The notes under the pieces were generated by a model. The model was not told where the DNA came from, ran no database searches, and saw only the letters and a program-made list of their open reading frames with translations. From Dysgonomonas sp. HGC4 (GTDB taxonomy: Bacteria > Bacteroidota > Bacteroidia > Bacteroidales > Dysgonomonadaceae): a stretch of 64,000 nucleotides of DNA. Positions 27,226 to 35,132 of the stretch are shown here, piece by piece. Where the stretch lies: the NCBI RefSeq assembly GCF_001261715.1, contig NZ_CVRU01000119.1, forward strand, positions 31,355 through 95,354, read 5' to 3'. Made by a program: the position numbers and the translations under genes. Each line of letters begins with the position of its first letter. The first letter of the stretch is position 1.

Positions 27226-28083
27226 ATGAAAAATAATAATATCCACGAAGACGAAATTCAAATATTAGGAGATTCTCCAAGCAACAAACAACCTAAAAAG
27301 TCTAAGAATAATTCTAAAATAATTATTGCCTGTATTATAGCAGCAATATTAGTAACAGTAATAACTGTTATAATCTATCTATCAAAAAATACAGAAGAGG
27401 GTACAGAGATGTCAACAAGCACAGTAACTGTATTACAAGAAAAGAATACAAAAGCAACAAGCTATGTCGAAGTATTCGAAGAAACAGTCAATGATGTACC
27501 TTTGTATGTTTATCTGCCACACAATACAAAGATTGAACTTACAGCTTCACGCCCAGATGCTAATGACAAGAGTATCATTTTTACAACACAAGCAGCAGAT
27601 ATAGGAGCAGATGGCGAATCAATAGTAGGTGATTTTGTATTAGCAGGAAAGCAATTAGCAAAAGGAAAAAGTAAACAAGGTTTCTGTGCAATAATCGGCG
27701 ATCAAATATCAATAGGAGTAGATACATCTACCCCACTATTAGATGAAACAATACAAAATAATGGGTTTTTCTTTCGTCAATATCCACTTGTGGCAAACGG
27801 AAAGATGATAGAAAACAAGCCTAAAGGAAAAACTATCCGCAGAGCAATAGGCAAACGCAATAATACCATTATCATAGTTGAAAGCAGAAGTCGTGAATCC
27901 TTCTATGATTTTGCACAATCTTTGGTAGATATAGGTGTTACAGATGCGATATACCTTGTAGGTGGCAATGCCTATGGTTGGTATCAAGATATAGATGGAA
28001 AGCAAAATGTCTTTGGTTCAACAGATAGTGACATCATTAAGTCCCCTAACTATATAGTTTTCAAAAAGCAAAACACTCTCTAA
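27226..28083 (+). CDS. Membrane-anchored protein with phosphodiester-glycosidase-like (NAGPA) domain
   Basis: 285 residues from the ATG at 27226; a TTG reading from 27193 overlaps the LytTR gene and is unlikely. Residues 1-33 are a charged cytoplasmic tail, 34-57 one membrane span, and the rest lies outside the membrane. Residues about 85-280 resemble the NAGPA/phosphodiester glycosidase domain: IRRAIGKRNNTIIIVES, the helix FYDFAQSLVDIGVTDAIYLV and GGNAYGWY, where the family usually has LDGGGS. The Asp of that motif is replaced (LVGGNA), so catalysis is doubtful and a binding or sensing role is possible. It is probably cotranscribed with LytTR and may be its membrane partner. Confidence 0.6.
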   Translation: MKNNNIHEDEIQILGDSPSNKQPKKSKNNSKIIIACIIAAILVTVITVIIYLSKNTEEGTEMSTSTVTVLQEKNTKATSYVEVFEETVNDVPLYVYLPHNTKIELTASRPDANDKSIIFTTQAADIGADGESIVGDFVLAGKQLAKGKSKQGFCAIIGDQISIGVDTSTPLLDETIQNNGFFFRQYPLVANGKMIENKPKGKTIRRAIGKRNNTIIIVESRSRESFYDFAQSLVDIGVTDAIYLVGGNAYGWYQDIDGKQNVFGSTDSDIIKSPNYIVFKKQNTL

Positions 28084-28123
28084 GAGAATCCTTTCTTAAG
28101 AAAATTCTAATATATAATTCATT

Positions 28124-28159
28124 GTGATTTAAGGCAAAAGCTAGCTTGCATAAAATCAC
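28124..28159. promoter_or_regulatory. Imperfect inverted repeat before the ParB-like gene
   Basis: GTGATTT (28124-28130) and AAATCAC (28153-28159) flank GCAAAAGCTAGCTTGC, giving nested pairings with a central AGCTAGCT palindrome. It lies 56 bp before the next gene. A binding site or RNA hairpin are both possible. Confidence 0.4.
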
Positions 28160-28214
28160 CCAGACAAACTATGCCCTCTGGTATTAAGTGGTAGAAAAGT
28201 AATAGCTACTAATC

Positions 28215-29198
28215 ATGAGCAATTTAACTGAAACAGACGAAGTAATTAACAACTCAAACGAAGAAAATATGGGAACATCAGTAGAAAACAAGAAAACAAG
28301 AAGTGTTATTGTAGAAGCAAAAAAGCTAACACCAAAATCTGAAAAACTGAAAATTAAGATTGTTGACAAAGATGGTTCAAGGGAAGAATCCAGATGTTTT
28401 GGATTTCTAAAACAAAATCGCCCTATTGCAAATTCAAATGTTGTGAATTTCCTTCAAATTATCAACAATGGGGAATATGATGATGTTTATCCTATTGTTA
28501 CAGCGGAAGCCACTGCACTATTGGAAGATGGATATGAGATTGTCGATTTGGAAGGCAATCCTATTAATGAGCTAGTTGCAAGTGAATACTTAATTGTTTT
28601 GGATGGACAGCACAGAATAATAGCCTTTTCGAAGCTAAATGCTGTTAAACCAGCAGCAGATAAGATTACTATTCCAAATGTTAGAATTAAAGCGGTTAAT
28701 GAAAATGTTGGGAAATATTTGGCAAGCATTAATTTGGCAGGGCATAGTTGGACAACTGCAGATAAAATATGCGTGTCTTCAATTATTACGGATAATAAAT
28801 TATTGATAAAAGCCAATGAATTGATAAAAGAAGGATTTAATGCGAGTACCGCTATTCTTATTTGTACAGGAAAGAGGCTAACTGCTTCTCAAATTAAAAA
28901 AATGCTTAGCAAAAACGATACAAGCACTCTTCCAAAAGGTAATGACTTGGATGAAGCATTGAATAGAGCCGAAAAATTCTACACCATTTGTATGTCTAAA
29001 ACAGGTATAACAACGAAAATTCTGACTAAGCGATTCTTTATCAACGGTTTTAATTCTTATGCAGCCTCAACATCTGATGATACTGCATTCGAAGGATTGA
29101 ATCGTCTTTATTTATCTGACTTCGAATGTGTTAGAGAAGATGTTCACTTTATATCCGCTTTGAGAAAAGCAAGTGAAGCTTTAGCTCCTGCTGCCTAA
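28215..29198 (+). CDS. ParB/Srx-like DGQHR protein
   Basis: 327 residues. Asp130-Gly-Gln-His-Arg134 in IVLDGQHRIIAFSKL, within a ParB N-terminal-like fold (about 60-170), identifies the protein. A helical C-terminal half (about 180-320) includes a helix-turn-helix-like stretch (GKRLTASQIKKMLS). Proteins of this type occur on Bacteroidota plasmids and integrative elements, and related folds bind nucleotides. It may act in maintenance or replication of the excised island together with the helicase that follows. No ParA partner is present, so ordinary partition is unlikely. Confidence 0.6.
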   Translation: MSNLTETDEVINNSNEENMGTSVENKKTRSVIVEAKKLTPKSEKLKIKIVDKDGSREESRCFGFLKQNRPIANSNVVNFLQIINNGEYDDVYPIVTAEATALLEDGYEIVDLEGNPINELVASEYLIVLDGQHRIIAFSKLNAVKPAADKITIPNVRIKAVNENVGKYLASINLAGHSWTTADKICVSSIITDNKLLIKANELIKEGFNASTAILICTGKRLTASQIKKMLSKNDTSTLPKGNDLDEALNRAEKFYTICMSKTGITTKILTKRFFINGFNSYAASTSDDTAFEGLNRLYLSDFECVREDVHFISALRKASEALAPAA

Positions 29199-29545
29199 AG
29201 TGAATACAGAATGGGCTATCTGTAGTTAAGGCAGATAGCCAGACATTCTAAAATTAATAACAGATGCTTTCTTCAATATTTTATCGCTGATTTTAATTTT
29301 AGAAACACCTCCAATCTCCTATAACATTAATTAAAACAACTAAATCCAGTTTTTACTAAATAGGATAAAGGGAATGTATTGTCTAATTGAAAGTGTTGTA
29401 TTCTAATATCTACTGTAACATTTTTAGTCAGATTGATACCTTATATATAATACATTATTAGATAATTATAAATAAAAGAAGAGTCGGTATTCTCCATATT
29501 TCAATAGTCGAGATAGCCGTAACAAAAATTAAATTGAGAAAATAA
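29199..29545. other. 347-bp intergenic region with a strong hairpin
   Basis: GGCTATCTG (29214-29222) pairs perfectly with CAGATAGCC (29232-29240), with outer GAATG/CATTC-like pairing possible. No T-tract follows, so it is not a standard terminator. The remainder is AT-rich with no ORF. The helicase start at 29546 has a purine-rich site (TTGAGAAAAT). Confidence 0.5.
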
Positions 29546-31426
29546 ATGATACCGTACGAAATAGAAACAAAGGATGGATACTTAATCATGGATGATCTCC
29601 CTCACAACTGTATCTTCAATAAGGTTGTTACGGGATGTGGTGGAAGTACAATCGCTTTAAGAAATAATGAAAATTATGTCATAGCAGTACCTACAACTGA
29701 ATTGATAATTAACAAGCTATATCCAAGTATCGATTTTAATGGCAACTCAATTGATGTGGATAATATAGATAAGAAAGCAGGTTTAAATCCATCTGTTAAT
29801 TTATTTGGACTTTTCGGTCAAAAAAGTTTGTCTTTAAATACAGAACTGATAAGTTATTTAAAACAGGATGGAGTGAAAAAGATTATGTGTACATATGACA
29901 AGCTACCCTCATTAAACGGAATTATAAATCCGAAGGACTATAGGTTGCTTATAGATGAATATCATTGTCTTTTAAAATCTTACGCTTACAGAAGCATAGC
30001 CATTAATGGTATATTTGATGTCTTTAGAGGATACAAGTCGTTCTGTTTTATGTCCGCAACAGCAATTTTTCCTAATTTTAAGCCTATGGCTTTAGAGGGC
30101 ATTACTGAATATATTGCTGATTGGAAAGATATTGAAGGATTGAAGATCGTTCCCTATCAAACGAATAAACCTTACAATCTCATAGCTAAAATTATTCATC
30201 AATATAAAAAACATGGAGCAATTAAAATGACTGGGAACAAGTCAACAGAAGCTTATATTTTTATCAATTCTGTTGCTGATATTGTTTCTATCCTCAAATA
30301 TTTAGAGTTAAGTCCAGATGAGTGTCGCATTATATGTGCAGATAATGATAAAAACAAAAAGAAATTAGGTATTTATAAAATTTCGTCTTCTATTGATACC
30401 CCTAAGATGTTTAATTTTATCACAAGCAAATCTTTCGAAGGGGTTGATTTCTATTCAGAATCAGGAATCTGTTTTGTTGTTAGCAATGTACATAGTGCAA
30501 ATACATTGTTAGATATTGCAACAGATGTTCCCCAAATAGCAGGCAGAATAAGAACAAAGACTAACCCATTCAGAAAAACAGTTGTACATATTTTCAACAC
30601 AAAAAGGTTTGATGCTGATATTTGTTTCGAAGAATTAGTAAAGAGTCAGAATGAACAATTAGAATATGCAAAAGAACGAATTGATGGATATAATAGTCTT
30701 TCATATGGAGCTAAGCAGCAGCGTTTAAAAGAAATGAAAAAGTCTACAAACCAAAGCTATATTCATTTTGATAAGTCAACAGCTAAGTTTATTCTAAATG
30801 ACATACTCTCTAAATATGAATTATATATCTACTGCATAAATAATTTAATTTATGCCAATAAGAATTCTCTTCAGAAATATTATAGAGATCAAGGAGCTAA
30901 AGTCACAAAGGTTAAATGGGAAAAGATTGATGAAAGTGCTATAAAGAGAATTATTACAAAGAAACTATTTAAGGATGTTTTTAATGAATATGCAGAGCTT
31001 CGTCAATTAATGTTTTCCTTCGATGATAGCCAACAGAAAGAAATTGAGGAAGATTACCCATTCATAAAAAATGCTTTTAATAAACTTGGTATTGAGGAAG
31101 TGAAAAAATTGAAATATAATCAAAAAGCAATAAAAAATAAGTTGGTTACAATTGATCAAGATAAAAAGGCAGATGATAAGGTATTCTCTTTACTTAAGCT
31201 AAATCTTACAATGGGTACTTTTTATTCAAATAATGATCTTGTTACAATGATTGAAAAAGCCATTGAAAATTTAAACATAAAGACTATTACAATTATTAAA
31301 GCTGCACATATCAAGAAATGGTTTGATGCTGAGAGTTCGGCAAAAAGAATTAATGGACAGGTTACCAGAGGCTATACCATTAATAATCCTCTAATTATTT
31401 ACACACATAAAAAACAAAAAGTATGA
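29546..31426 (+). CDS. Superfamily-2-like helicase with an atypical P-loop
   Basis: 626 residues. The motifs in order are VTGCGGSTIAL (28-38) in place of a GxGKT Walker A, DEYH (137-140) as motif II, SAT (170-172) as motif III, and QIAGRIR (330-336) as motif VI. The second RecA-like domain (about 200-350) includes TSKSFEGVDFYS. The C-terminal 280 residues are Lys-rich and helical with no recognised domain. The invariant P-loop lysine is missing and Ser-Thr follow a GG, so ATP use may be altered. In a mobile island it is best read as a replication or transfer helicase. The stop overlaps the start of a 35-residue ORF (ATGA). Confidence 0.65.
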   Translation: MIPYEIETKDGYLIMDDLPHNCIFNKVVTGCGGSTIALRNNENYVIAVPTTELIINKLYPSIDFNGNSIDVDNIDKKAGLNPSVNLFGLFGQKSLSLNTELISYLKQDGVKKIMCTYDKLPSLNGIINPKDYRLLIDEYHCLLKSYAYRSIAINGIFDVFRGYKSFCFMSATAIFPNFKPMALEGITEYIADWKDIEGLKIVPYQTNKPYNLIAKIIHQYKKHGAIKMTGNKSTEAYIFINSVADIVSILKYLELSPDECRIICADNDKNKKKLGIYKISSSIDTPKMFNFITSKSFEGVDFYSESGICFVVSNVHSANTLLDIATDVPQIAGRIRTKTNPFRKTVVHIFNTKRFDADICFEELVKSQNEQLEYAKERIDGYNSLSYGAKQQRLKEMKKSTNQSYIHFDKSTAKFILNDILSKYELYIYCINNLIYANKNSLQKYYRDQGAKVTKVKWEKIDESAIKRIITKKLFKDVFNEYAELRQLMFSFDDSQQKEIEEDYPFIKNAFNKLGIEEVKKLKYNQKAIKNKLVTIDQDKKADDKVFSLLKLNLTMGTFYSNNDLVTMIEKAIENLNIKTITIIKAAHIKKWFDAESSAKRINGQVTRGYTINNPLIIYTHKKQKV

Positions 31427-31530
31427 TAATTATGCAAGTATATCAACAGGATAGCATCTTAAATTTTGAAAATTATAAGAATAAGACATTATTGAAAGCT
31501 TCGATCTTAAGCAACACATATATTGATTAG
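31423..31530 (+). CDS. Possible 35-residue coupled ORF
   Basis: ATGA overlap with the helicase stop, then an open frame MIIMQVYQQDSILNFENYK... ending at TAG 31530. The overlap suggests translational coupling, but the peptide is short, has no recognised motif, and may be chance. Confidence 0.3.
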   Translation: MIIMQVYQQDSILNFENYKNKTLLKASILSNTYID

Positions 31531-31589
31531 AGTATTAATAATATAGTGACAATTGGTAGAATAAACTCACTACAAAATTCTAAAAATAT

Positions 31590-31862
31590 ATTTTACGCAC
31601 TGTACGGTCGTGTTAGCAATTCTACGCCCCCATCCAGATGAATGGAAAGTAATATTTTAGGCGAAACGGTATAGGAGCAAACAACCCGAAAATTGGATAA
31701 ACATCTTCAACAAAATAAGTGAGCCTATAATACTTTATAGTCAAACCCAAAAGTTGAGAAGAATCTGAAATTTGAAAGCAGATCAATACCGCCTAAGATA
31801 AATTACGATCCAAACACCCAAATAAGAGAGCCATAGACTTTAATTAGTCTGTGGTTCTTTTT
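31590..31862 (+). ncRNA. Candidate structured RNA or ardA leader with terminator
   Basis: No ORF fits this stretch, yet it holds several consistent pairings. The closing stem pairs TATTTTAGG (31653-31661) with CCTAAGATA (31792-31800), and after a CGAAA bulge continues as CGGTAT (31667-31672) with ATACCG (31786-31791). Inside are TTCAAC/GTTGAG (31706-31711/31753-31758), the hairpin CTATAA-TACT-TTATAG (31725-31740) and ATCTG/CAGAT (31763-31767/31779-31783). A 12-bp terminator follows at 31828-31862. It ends only 32 bp before ardA, with no promoter motif in between, so it could be a leader that attenuates ardA or a separate small RNA. No known RNA family was recognised and the 5' end is unknown. 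Confidence 0.5.
31828..31862 (+). terminator. Intrinsic terminator just upstream of ardA
   Basis: GAGCCATAGACT pairs with AGTCTGTGGTTC (12 bp, two G-U) around TTAATT and is followed by T5. It lies 32 bp before the ardA ATG. Confidence 0.85.
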
Positions 31863-31894
31863 CATTTATAAACCCATTAAACCATAAAGAAGAT

Positions 31895-32437
31895 ATGGAT
31901 GCAAACGATCTGATAGAAGCTAAAGTTTACGTTGGAACATATAAAAAATACAATCAAGGCTCACTATTTGGTAAATGGCTAGAATTATCAAACTACACAG
32001 ATAAAGCAGAATTCTATCAAGATTGCCTAGAACTACATGAAGACGAACAAGACCCCGAACTTATGTTTCAAGACCATGAAGGAATACCACAAGGATTGAT
32101 TAATGAGAGTTGGATAAGCGAAACCATTTTTGAACTGATACATAAAGCCAATGATATAAACGATCTCGATGCTTTCCTGTCATTTCTGGATCTTACAGGA
32201 TGCAATTTAGAAGATGAAGAAATAAGCTATTTAGTTCAGAAATTTAGAGATAGCTACTATGGAAGATTCATTAATGAAGAAGCATTTGCCAGTTTATTAG
32301 TAGAAGATGGATATTTAGGCGATATACCTGAGAATATAAAACATTATATAGATTACGCAAACATCGCTAGTGATCTATTCATGACAGACTATCATTACGA
32401 CAATGAAACAAACGCAGTTTTTAGTCGAAATTATTGA
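31895..32437 (+). CDS. ardA: Antirestriction protein ArdA
   Basis: 180 residues spanning the whole ArdA family: AKVYVGTYKKYNQGSLFGKW at the N-terminus, ELHEDEQDPELMFQDHEGIP in the middle, and an acidic composition throughout. ArdA mimics B-form DNA and blocks type I restriction enzymes, protecting mobile DNA on entry to a new host. It sits in the island behind a terminator-ended structured stretch, so its expression may be gated. Assignment is secure from the conserved block. Confidence 0.95.
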   Translation: MDANDLIEAKVYVGTYKKYNQGSLFGKWLELSNYTDKAEFYQDCLELHEDEQDPELMFQDHEGIPQGLINESWISETIFELIHKANDINDLDAFLSFLDLTGCNLEDEEISYLVQKFRDSYYGRFINEEAFASLLVEDGYLGDIPENIKHYIDYANIASDLFMTDYHYDNETNAVFSRNY

Positions 32438-32469
32438 TTTATAATATTTTGATTAGATCAGATTTTCCG

Positions 32470-32757
32470 CTAAATTTGTGACAATTCCGAAAGATCAAAG
32501 AGTTGATATTGGAAGGAAATTTTATTTACGGAAAGCGTTAACGTATTATCCTTGATTTGAAAATCTCGACAATTTTTAATCACCCAAGGGTAGTAGCAAA
32601 TAGCTTTCCACGTCATTGTACATATAACCAGAGATGGTTTTATATAAGCATGGGCGTGGGAGCATTTGTCTATTATCGGTGTGATTGGGCAGTCGAGAGC
32701 CTTCAAATCAGATAGTAGTTCAAGTGCCTCACGCTTTTTTATGCTTATAATCGTCAT
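32470..32757 (-). CDS. Possible small protein on the minus strand
   Basis: 95 residues from the ATG at 32757; a GTG at 32778 is an alternative. The composition is protein-like (KKREALELLSDLKALDCPIT) and rich in Cys and Trp in the middle, but no family is recognised and no clear ribosome site is seen. It faces the opposite way to every other island gene. It may be a chance ORF in a 356-bp gap. Confidence 0.35.
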   Translation of the reverse strand: MTIISIKKREALELLSDLKALDCPITPIIDKCSHAHAYIKPSLVICTMTWKAICYYPWVIKNCRDFQIKDNTLTLSVNKISFQYQLFDLSELSQI

Positions 32758-32793
32758 CCCAAAGGTGCAGGAAGACACAAAACCAAATTATTT

Positions 32794-33114
32794 ATGAAGA
32801 GAATTTTTTTCAGTATTATTTTATTGAGTCTTTTATTATGTGTGTCTCCAATAAAGGCAATAAACATCCAAACTATTTCTGCACAACAAAGTAGTAATAT
32901 CATTAAAACATCTGCTTTTAAAATAGGAGAGGAACATGGAATAACTGTCCAAATCCGAATGAATTCAGACTCATCTGGTCGTTATTTCACTATTGTTTCG
33001 ATGCATGGGATGTCATGTGATCCTATTATTGTTACAAGAACAAAAAACAACACATACTTTTCTCACAGCTTTGTCTATGGGAGTATTACTTATTATCTAA
33101 ATCTTAATTTATAA
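32794..33114 (+). CDS. Small exported protein, unknown
   Basis: 106 residues with a signal peptide ending near SPIKA. The mature part is about 84 residues with beta-strand alternation and one cysteine. Not recognised. It starts a run of four tightly spaced genes (gaps 5, 11 and 1 bp) that all encode exported or membrane proteins and are probably cotranscribed. Confidence 0.6.
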   Translation: MKRIFFSIILLSLLLCVSPIKAINIQTISAQQSSNIIKTSAFKIGEEHGITVQIRMNSDSSGRYFTIVSMHGMSCDPIIVTRTKNNTYFSHSFVYGSITYYLNLNL

Positions 33115-33119
33115 TTAGC

Positions 33120-33521
33120 ATGAAAAAACAGCTATATATATTATTACTATGGCTTTGTGCTTATTCTCTACATGCACAAGGCTACATTTCTTTGCCTCAA
33201 TTTAATTATACTCCATTAGATACACAAGGACATATTATTCAGTCATCTGTTTTAGAGGATGGAAACTATACAGCAAGAGTGAAGTATTATAATAGTAATA
33301 CGAATACAGAATCCACTTATACTTTGAAAGTTAATGTTTTGGATGATAAGGTTGTTAGAATATACTTTGGTAATGGCGGATATATCCAAGTCGGAAGTAA
33401 CAATTATACAGGAGGAAGTTTGAATTTCTATACAGATCAATACGGAAGTTTAGATAGTGCAGATACAACTGTTAAGGTTTATCGAAATGGGAGATATGAA
33501 TATTACTATGTTGAATTATAA
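33120..33521 (+). CDS. Small exported Tyr/Asn-rich protein, unknown
   Basis: 133 residues with a signal peptide ending near SLHAQ. The mature protein is rich in Tyr, Asn, Gly and Ser (GNGGYIQVGSNNYTGG) and looks all-beta. No family is recognised. It is the second gene of the exported-protein run; its tight spacing to both neighbours suggests a shared function. Confidence 0.65.
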   Translation: MKKQLYILLLWLCAYSLHAQGYISLPQFNYTPLDTQGHIIQSSVLEDGNYTARVKYYNSNTNTESTYTLKVNVLDDKVVRIYFGNGGYIQVGSNNYTGGSLNFYTDQYGSLDSADTTVKVYRNGRYEYYYVEL

Positions 33522-33532
33522 TACAAATTAAA

Positions 33533-33907
33533 ATGAAACAGATAATTATAATATTTACTGTATTAATGTTTGGTTCTTATATGCAGGCACAAGAAGGAAA
33601 TTCTAAAGTTAATTACAATGTGCTGTATATTTTTGATGAAAAAGGCGATATATACAGAAGTGAAGCCAACCTCCAATTTGCACTGGGTAACTTGTATGTA
33701 CATCGGAATAATTATACAAAGAATTGGAAATGCGATTATAAAGGAATCATCAAAAAGGACGATAATAAAGCATTCTTCTATTATCATCATTATTATTTAC
33801 CGACAAAAAATATACATATGTATATCAGTAAGATTAAAGAAATAAAGCACGAAGGGATATTTTATTATCGAATTATTTTCGATGGTCAAACACAATTAGC
33901 ATTATAA
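33533..33907 (+). CDS. Small exported basic protein, unknown
   Basis: 124 residues with a signal peptide ending near YMQAQ. The mature part is rich in Tyr, Lys and His (FYYHHYYLPTKN) with no catalytic motif known to me. The stop lies 1 bp before the next start. Confidence 0.6.
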   Translation: MKQIIIIFTVLMFGSYMQAQEGNSKVNYNVLYIFDEKGDIYRSEANLQFALGNLYVHRNNYTKNWKCDYKGIIKKDDNKAFFYYHHYYLPTKNIHMYISKIKEIKHEGIFYYRIIFDGQTQLAL

Positions 33908-33908
33908 T

Positions 33909-34250
33909 ATGAAGACAATAGCAACAATAGTTGGCATTATCAGTTATTTTGTCTTGACTTGGATAGTAAAAGATATTTGGTATTCAATGGCTAAAATAGA
34001 TGCAAAACCTTATGAAGTAGAGTTATATTCAGCTACCATAGCTACCATATTATCAGCTCTGATTGCCCAATTAATACGTTATGATTTTAATACGAATAGA
34101 ATTGATATAGCACCTATAATGGGAGGAATAGTACTTTTCCTTATTACCTATGGTATAATATTCTTACCTATATCAATGGGGTTAGCTATTTTGTTCAATA
34201 TCATAAATATAGCTTTCATCGTTTACTTTGCAGTATTCTATGAAGAATGA
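33909..34250 (+). CDS. Small integral membrane protein, unknown
   Basis: 113 residues with three or four predicted membrane spans (about 5-25, 40-60, 68-88, 90-110). No family recognised. It closes the four-gene run and could anchor or export the small proteins before it; that is speculation from position alone. Confidence 0.6.
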   Translation: MKTIATIVGIISYFVLTWIVKDIWYSMAKIDAKPYEVELYSATIATILSALIAQLIRYDFNTNRIDIAPIMGGIVLFLITYGIIFLPISMGLAILFNIINIAFIVYFAVFYEE

Positions 34251-34430
34251 TATAGTATAATGGTATTCAAATATTGAATAGTAAAGGGGCGAAACAGGAT
34301 ATATCAGTACTATCCAATTTTATCAAACTAAACTAGGACGACATAAAAAGGGGGGGGATATTTTCTGAGAAATAATACTTTTATAGTCCCCCTTCATATA
34401 ATATCCTTCAATATTAAAATTTAAAGTATA
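34251..34430. other. Spacer with G8 tract and alternative hairpins
   Basis: AAGGGGGGGG (G8 at 34350-34357) can pair with CCCCCTT (34388-34394), while GGATATT next to it can pair with AATATCC further on. The two foldings compete. Homopolymer G tracts can slip during replication. Confidence 0.4.
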
Positions 34431-34919
34431 ATGAATGATAAATTGAAATTTTTACTATTACTAATAGCAATTCTCATATTGTGGTCATGTTCAGAATCGA
34501 AAAAGCAAACTGAACTCCTATTTGAAGTGAACTCTAATAATTATATTCTAAGTTCAGCTAAGGAGTTGGAGCATGAAAAATCAATTCAAATCTATTTACC
34601 AAAATACAATGATTCCATAATGTTAAGATTAGGTCGTGACTATCCCAATGGTACAAGAATTGAAGTTTTAAAAGGGAATCATAAAGAGAACTTAATATTC
34701 TCAATTTTACCTCATGTTAGATTCAATTTTTTTGATGAATATGGTTACCTTAATCATGGGTATTATATCCAGATGTCTTGTATTGATTTAGACAAAGATT
34801 CTATAGCCGAAATTGTTGTTTCAATAGGCAATGAAAGGAAGGATTTAGAGTCGTTTGTTTTTTATATAGACGAATCAGAATCAATTCCATTTAGATACGT
34901 TGGTAAGCTTGAGGTATAA
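34431..34919 (+). CDS. Putative lipoprotein, unknown
   Basis: 162 residues with a lipoprotein signal; the cysteine is in LWSCSES. The mature part is about 140 residues, with DLDKDSIAEIVVSIG that recalls a calcium-binding loop of VCBS/FG-GAP type but only once. Last gene of the island before the right attachment repeat. No function can be assigned. Confidence 0.55.
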   Translation: MNDKLKFLLLLIAILILWSCSESKKQTELLFEVNSNNYILSSAKELEHEKSIQIYLPKYNDSIMLRLGRDYPNGTRIEVLKGNHKENLIFSILPHVRFNFFDEYGYLNHGYYIQMSCIDLDKDSIAEIVVSIGNERKDLESFVFYIDESESIPFRYVGKLEV

Positions 34920-35034
34920 GAAATAGTAAGCAATGTTAGAGAAGATTTTAAATATATTATTTAATAAGTAGTTGAATTTTATAAGCTTACAGATAATTAA
35001 AATTAATATTAATCACTCTTGAATTAGATCACAA

Positions 35035-35058
35035 AGTTAAACCATCCGTTAAACCAAA
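35035..35058 (+). repeat. Paired 12-bp-period repeats, probable integrase arm sites (right)
   Basis: AGTTAAACCA (35035-35044) and GTTAAACCAAA (35048-35058) repeat the left-end motif with the same 12-bp period and orientation. They lie about 75 bp inside the right attachment repeat. Confidence 0.6.
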
Positions 35059-35132
35059 GAAGTTAGAAGAATAGATGTAGAGAAAATATAAACTGTAACT
35101 TCTATATTACTAATGCTTTATGCTATCAATGA

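Noticed and set aside
31640..31670. Possible hammerhead ribozyme (CAGATGA ... GCGAAAC)
   Set aside because: The core should read CUGANGA; here the conserved U is A, and the bases between it and GAAA do not form the needed stem.
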